A stretch of DNA of 64,000 nucleotides. Source: Phragmites australis. Taxonomy: Eukaryota; Streptophyta; Magnoliopsida; Poales; Poaceae. Each line of letters begins with the position of its first letter. The stretch's first letter is position 1. Location of the stretch: assembly GCF_958298935.1 (NCBI RefSeq), contig NC_084924.1:9052001-9116000 (forward strand), in the 5' to 3' direction. The notes below the pieces were generated by a model, which worked only from the letters and a program-made list of their open reading frames with translations, was not told the origin of the DNA and made no database searches. Both the position numbers and the translations under genes were made by a program. Shown piece after piece: positions 58,616 through 64,000 of the stretch.

Positions 58616-59570
58616 TTAGGGATTCGTGCTTTGGTGCAGAGTCATAACGTTGCAGTGAAGTATCAATAAATCTATGACGGGATCTTCGAGTATAGGCATT
58701 CTATGGACACATATAGCGATCCATATAGCACTTAATGCCTCCTTATATATTGTGCGTGAAGGGAAGGATGATCCCTTCAAAGAGAACAACCTAATCCAAG
58801 TCGCGGCCAAATTGCAAGCAAGACACTTCTGTTCTGCGTTAACCGCTCCGCTCCAGCATGTAACCACTGAGGACCTTAGGGCCCTCTTGCACGAGCAGCG
58901 TCAAACATATCTTAGGGTGTGCGAACTGGACGACCATCATTCTGTTCTAGGTTTTTTAGGAGACAAAAAATGATAGTGATGTTGCCCGACCAATATGCAT
59001 CCCACATTCAGGTTCGCAATTTTCTATGTGTTCACCCTACTTATCTTTTTTCCAATGATTCAAATGCTCCTCTTTTGCGTTAGGCGTTCCTGGAAGAAGC
59101 ACATTTGATCGACAAAGATATCACAAACTTCTTGGTGATGTATATGCTCTTCGGCGGGGGTGTCATGCCTGGTTCGTGTAGAAGATGACGACGGTCAGCG
59201 AACCTAAGGGGTACAGGGCGCCCTCTACTACTCATCCAGAAAATAACAAGGGCAATGAGGATGTTGATTCATGCCCCTAATGCCTTGACGTTCCAACAGC
59301 AATACAAGAAAAGGTTCAAGGAACACTGCAAGAGGATGTTCATGCACTATATTGAGATGGTGTACAATTGACAAGGAAATAGAAAGTGCTACTACCATGA
59401 TAGCTCAAGATGATGACGACGATGACGATGATGACGATGATTTCATGCCACAACGACCCCTCCCTCTGAGACCTCCATCTCCGGAGGATATTGATGACCC
59501 TGAAAATAAAAATAGATTTGTTTCCATTACCACCTCGGAGACGACAACCATCTTACCCAGATAACATTAA
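58616..59570 (+). other. Unrecognised open frames, possibly MULE-related
   Basis: Frames at 58674-58973 (with DDPFKENNLIQVAAKLQARHF) and 59352-59564 (with an Asp run, then PLPLRPPSPEDIDDPE) do not match a family I know. Both have codon-like composition and lie in the MULE/PMD block in the same orientation. They may be exons of another transposon ORF. Confidence 0.3.
59408..59443. repeat. GAT/GAC microsatellite coding for poly-Asp
   Basis: GATGATGACGACGATGACG continues to about 59443 and encodes eleven aspartates in the local frame. Confidence 0.8.
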
Positions 59571-60460
59571 CTGGCACAGCTGATATTCTTCCACTAATTT
59601 ACGTCACCACTTTTCTCCGCCATCTTAAGATGATCTAGGTATTCAACATCTATGCAGTATGAACTATGCAAATACCAGGCAGGACTATTTATTTTGTTTA
59701 CCTTTCCATTTCATTAGTTCAATTCAATGGGTATATGGTTAGTGTCTTATATTATTGTACTATATTACGAACTATTTGGAATTATTTAGGACATTAATTC
59801 TATCTCTAGCATCTACTATGTGATTATATAAACCGTTCAACACATAAGGATTGCTTGCTTTAGGATAAATGCTTAAAGCAAGTTTTGACTTTGGATTAAG
59901 ATCAAAGGGATAGATGTTATTTCTACACCCACTCAAAATCAACAGCTTTCACAGGAAATATTTTCATAGGATTCTCTACCTCCATAGAGAGATAACAATA
60001 ACTCATTGCTGAACTTTTGCAGAATAAAATGACCACACCAAGCAATAACTTTCACAAGGAATCTCTGCCAAGCATCAATGACATAACTTTTCCAACTTTC
60101 ACAGAAAATCTTATGCTCCAGCCCCCAGCCAAGCCAACGCACGCAGTCCATTCACTAGCCCTCAGCCATCATAAATAATCCCACCATCATCAATGGATAG
60201 ACCACTCATTTCTTAGCCTCTTAACTGCAATATCTTTCTTAGTACCACCAAGCCCACCCAAGAAACATTAGAGGATTTTCATCCCTAAGAGGGTCAAACC
60301 GCCAATGTATTTCTGTAGTGACCCTTGTAGGCTTCACGAGTTACAGGACGTCTCCTACACATATGGCTTACGTTTCTTTATGTGTACCAACTACCAGTAT
60401 ATCAAGTCTCGACTTGGACCATACGAGTACCCACCAAGATTGACGCATTCAGGCAATCAA
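59571..60460. other. Intergenic, no recognisable gene
   Basis: Mixed AT-rich DNA. 59800-60460 has scattered words like those in other grass repeats, but no frame, domain or boundary can be supported. Confidence 0.4.
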
Positions 60461-60640
60461 ATATAATCTTGTATCAAGTCGTCACATTCCATACAACCAA
60501 CCAAACATATTTTCATACTATCTCATACATATAACCAAACAACTTACTTATACCACCTCATTCAGATCATCCCGTCCAGTCCAACGCATCTTGAATGATC
60601 TCATCTCATTCAATTTTGTTCAATCAACCATATGGTACCT
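60461..60640. repeat. MITE-like remnant related to 8940-9560
   Basis: CAACCAACCAAAC, CATCCCGTCCAGTCC and GATCTCATCTCATTC repeat the vocabulary of the element at 9390-9540. Only one side is recognisable. Confidence 0.35.
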
Positions 60641-63320
60641 AAAGGCGTTAGGGGGGAGGGGTGATTAGAAAGTGGAGGAGATGGTGGCAGCGAGGTAGGC
60701 GGCACACTAGACGATGACCACGAGGAAGACCCTGATTAGGGTAAATAGTGCCATGGGTTCTGGACGACTCGCTCCACTCCACATGGGGGTCTAGATTTTG
60801 ACAGCTGGTTAAGGATTTTTTTACTTTTATATTTTTAAAATAAAAAATAAAAATATATTAGTTTATTTTGAAAAATTGTAGATCAAGACTCTCATCGTTG
60901 TCAGAAAGATTATAAGAAAAAATAAAATAAATTTTGTTTTCATAAATTTTTTTATAGTATGTAATTTTTGTTATTTTTAAACCTATAGGTATGTATGACA
61001 CGAGTTTAGTTATGCAATTTTGCAAAATGGATATATTTATTTATAAATTTTTATTTAAAAATATATATATAAAATCGCTCATTGAGTCGGTTCTGGTGAA
61101 GACGCGTGTTGGCTTTTTGCATTGCCACCTTGCGTGTGATCTGACGGCCCAGTGTACAAGGTCAGTTCGAACGGTAAATCGGCCGTCTCGTTTCCGAAGA
61201 GGGGATGCAAATGCAATGCACATTGTTGTACGAAAGGAAGTTGAACCATAAAAAAAGCATTCAGATTCTGAGTTACGTTTTTTCACACGTTATTACACAC
61301 ACATATCTAGTATCGTTCATCAACATATTTTCCTGTGTATTTACAAGGGTTACTTATCCTAGAAAGCCCCAATGGTTACCGGACGCTCGAAAGTACTGTC
61401 CCTTCCAATTGCTGGCCTACGGTTACTTCGGTAGATAAAATTAATAACATATGAAACAATTGTACGTACGGCAACAACGGAAATATCTGGACCAAAGGAT
61501 CGCGATTCACGAAGAACGATCGACTCGAGTTGGACTAGAACGGACCGGACCGGACCATTCACAGCCAGGATGTAAGCTTTGTACCTTTTTTTTTTTTGTC
61601 ACCGATCTAAAACTAAAAAAATAAATTAGAGATTCTATCTAACCTAATTAAATTAAATAGTAATCTAGAATTATCCATTAGATATCTATTTATATCCCTG
61701 TTCACAACCACAGCGCACAGCTAGCCAACCCTAATTACTAGCGCTTCGACGGCGAGCTGGCTAGAGGCGAAACTTGGAACGCGTTATCATCACTAGCCTC
61801 AACGGTGGCCGAAGCGAGCCGACGCCATCCTCGCCGTGCGCATGTGTCGCGCGGCTGCTGGCGACGGTGTCGTGCCATCGTCGACAGCATTGGTCGGATC
61901 CACCTTTTGTCCGGCCGCCACCTCCATGGGTCGGGTGGTGGTGCGGGCCTCGAGCAGCTGGCGCGGCGCATCAGGTTAATTTGCCTCGGCTCCACCTCCG
62001 AGATGATGGTCTCGAGCAATCGGACACCAGGAGAAGGAGATACCCGGGACTACGGGTTGGAGCAGCGGGAGCATTGCATGCACGGGGCGCACCATCTTTC
62101 CTTCGTGTATGTGCGTGTGCGGAGTTTCAGCTGCCGATCCAGTGGAGCTCTTGAGGATGGAAATGATGGCACTATGTTAGCAATTACTTCCTCAGTTTAA
62201 GAAATTTTATATATTAAGTATACATATAATTTGACTAATTGTCTATCAAAATTTATAAAATTTGCTGACTTGTTTGAAATAAAATATACCGGAGCCGATT
62301 GCATGGGAAGCTAAGAGTGCAATACGAGGGCAAGCTCCACGTAACTATGACATGGAAATGTGATCGATCGAATGAAAAAAAAAAAACACAAATCGTTGAC
62401 GTGCCTTGGTGCGAAGAAGTTGAGGCGATTCGGTGACTGATGCTATCTCCAGCATCATCAGCATTTGCCGATCTGCATCCTGTGCTGCATTGTTTATGTA
62501 CTTTTTACCGATTGTGATGCTCATTTTCCTCTCCAGCAGCAGCGGTATCCGTCCGGTGCTATGCAATGATACAGCTAGGGTTGGGTACTTCATATTTGAA
62601 GTACATTCTCTTTCACTGTATCACTGTTGAACAGAGACTGATTGTTGGTCTCAGAGATAATATGTAAGATAGAAAATAAGATACTACTGAAGATAAAAAA
62701 TAGATGATGCTATAATAATATTAAAAAATATTATAATAATATTATAAAAAATAAATTTTTAAAAAATATATTAGAGCCAACGGAAAATGGTAAGGCAGAT
62801 TTAGCACTTGCTGGTTAGTGGCGCCCCATGCAATTTCGGTTCAGACTTTCAGACATTCCTGTTGACCTGCTCATCGGACATGCGAGAGACCGTCTCGACG
62901 TCCTGGTAATTCATGTGTCTTCTCCTTGTCGGTGGTTAAGCACGGATGCATACACCACGCGGCAATCGCCAACGTGTTGCACAGCGCGAGTGCTGCATGC
63001 ATGGAGCTGTACATTTTGTTTAGAACTGATAAAAAGCAGAGGCCCAGTCTATAGCCCACTTGCACACTTTTCTCCTCTCCGGACCGGGTTTTCCACCGTC
63101 AAATCTCAAATAGAACAGCCACCTGATCTTCTTCCTCCTCCCAACCTCTCATCCCCGCCAGCGAGCTTACAATGTGTCTGTCACCTTCATCTCCTCCTCC
63201 TGCACTCGTCTCTGGTGACTCCGATCCACCTATTTAACTTATCTTGAATATAACTCAAATTTAAATGCATATTTTTTCTTATACATATTGTCACCTAGTT
63301 TTCATTAGGTTTATAAGTTT
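60641..63320. other. Intergenic, no supported gene
   Basis: Includes a GC-rich island (61740-62160) with overlapping frames on both strands that show no domain. Also present are AT-rich tracts (60810-61080, 62690-62790) and a T-run near 61587. A possible half-Stowaway (ACTTCCTCAGTTTAAG) is at about 62187. Nothing in it can be called a gene from sequence alone. Confidence 0.4.
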
Positions 63321-63324
63321 TTAT

Positions 63325-63510
63325 AGACATAGAGTTAGCTCAGGTGGAACCTCTGCTCGTCGTGCTACCTGTCCACCAACGTTAGAACCCTCGGTTTGAC
63401 GTTGGTGCTCATCGAGAAATCGAGTGTGGGCTCAGTTTGGTAGTGGACTCAAAGGGTGATCATCTCCTTCTTAATGGGTATGCCAGATACTCCTTAGCCA
63501 TTCTTTTGTA
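63325..63510 (+). mobile_element. Candidate tRNA-derived SINE
   Basis: TAGCTCAGGTGG at 63336-63347 fits the tRNA A-box. GTTAGAACCC at 63381-63390 is one base from the B-box form GTTCGAACCC. The spacing of about 35 nt is that of tRNA-type internal promoters. The region does not fold as an intact tRNA. A T/A-rich stretch follows at about 63503-63517. Confidence 0.45.
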
Positions 63511-63795
63511 AAAAATGGTTGGCTCAATCGGATGGCAATCTGCGTCTCCGTTTCGGATGAGATGGTGTAATTTATATTTCTCTTTATGAATAAACGATTT
63601 TCCACATCGAAGCATTGAGTTGCACGTAAAACTTTTTCATCATACCCTATATATGATTTCTTCATCTTTTGCGTAGTTTGTGACGCAATAGCACCTTTAC
63701 ACACACGTAAGGGGTAATTATCAAGTCCTAACAGGCTGAGACAGCTCAAGAAAGACTCAAACAAACTCTTTCAGTCTACGGCCTTACAGGTAGAG

Positions 63796-64000
63796 ATGAA
63801 TAAACAGATAAACTTTGCAGATGATAGTATTTTCTTCACTAGAGGGGATGTCAAGAACCTTCAAGCTCTAAATGAGGTGCTCCATGTTTACAGTGAAGGA
63901 TCAGGACAACGGATTAACTTTCAAAAATATTTAATTTTCTCCGGGGATCATTGTCCACATCAAGTCAAGGATAGAGTGAAGACATACCTCAATGTCCATA
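63796..64000 (+). pseudogene. LINE (L1-type) reverse transcriptase fragment, runs off the window
   Basis: The plus-strand frame has NFADDSIFFTRGDVKNLQAL, LHVYSEGSGQRINFQK and FSGDHCPHQVKDRVKTYL. FADD is the catalytic box of non-LTR reverse transcriptases. The following ...Y...SGQ.IN..K pattern is typical of plant L1 elements. The frame is open to the window edge (68 codons). Upstream, the expected RT sequence is not found, so the 5' part is missing or frameshifted; the state of the rest is unknown. Confidence 0.8.

Noticed and set aside
61738..62200. GC-rich overlapping frames (93-131 codons) considered as a small gene
   Set aside because: No consistent frame, no domain, no splice or promoter support.
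62828..63247. 139-codon plus-strand frame
   Set aside because: Composition without domain or codon pattern; stops in all but one frame are expected by chance at this length.
63336..63400. Intact tRNA gene
   Set aside because: A- and B-box-like words are present, but no complete cloverleaf with paired acceptor stem could be drawn; a SINE is more likely.
1..64000. CRISPR array, bacterial operon or phage
   Set aside because: Spliceosomal introns, plant gene families and plant transposons show that this is nuclear plant DNA; the only regular short array (28.27-28.62 kb) has no spacers of varying sequence.

Overview
This window is nuclear DNA of a grass (Poaceae). It carries three recognisable intron-bearing or GC-rich plant genes separated by nested transposable elements: LTR retrotransposons, solo LTRs, MULE, hAT, Tourist and Stowaway elements, and LINE/SINE tails. 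The POD1/TAPT1 gene has the GC-rich first exon usual in grasses. The species cannot be fixed from the sequence alone.

Layout. 1-733 (minus): 5' part of an At1g29790-like methyltransferase gene, cut by the window edge. 1859-8528 (minus): complete 11-exon POD1/TAPT1 gene, an ER membrane protein of 597 aa, with one U12-type AT-AC intron and a foldback MULE in another intron. 8.9-14.3 kb: a MITE-like repeat and a small secreted-peptide pseudogene (copy A), split by a 2.9-kb insertion that carries a tandemly duplicated hAT transposase tail. 14.35-17.16 kb: gag-protease LTR retrotransposon. 17.3-19.5 kb: 5' fragment of a phosphoribosylformylglycinamidine synthase (FGAMS, PUR4) gene. 19.6-24 kb: repeat-rich stretch with a FAR1-like pseudogene. 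24.3-25.2 kb: Tourist MITE and an intact secreted-peptide ORF (copy B). 27.37-35.65 kb: long-LTR retrotransposon with a nested solo LTR. 36.2-41.1 kb: second, longer FGAMS pseudogene. 41.5-43.2 kb: another solo LTR. 44081-47884 (minus): complete nine-exon GPN3 GTPase gene with a second U12-type intron. 49-59 kb: decayed Mutator transposase plus plant-mobile-domain gene, invaded by a truncated Ty3/gypsy element. 63.3-64 kb: candidate SINE and a LINE reverse-transcriptase fragment.

Main reading. Only three coding genes look functional: the methyltransferase, POD1 and GPN3. The 76-aa peptide gene is a fourth candidate. Once the retrotransposons are mentally removed, the order peptide gene then FGAMS occurs twice (about 10.3-19.5 kb and 19.6-41.1 kb). 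This is best explained by an old tandem duplication of a peptide-FGAMS block, later inflated and broken by transposons. Both FGAMS copies are dead, so a working copy of this essential purine-synthesis enzyme should lie elsewhere in the genome. Two U12-type introns, in POD1 and GPN3, share an identical branch-site sequence. Exon boundaries given here were derived by hand from GT-AG (or AT-AC) sites, reading-frame continuity and family resemblance; no alignment was run.
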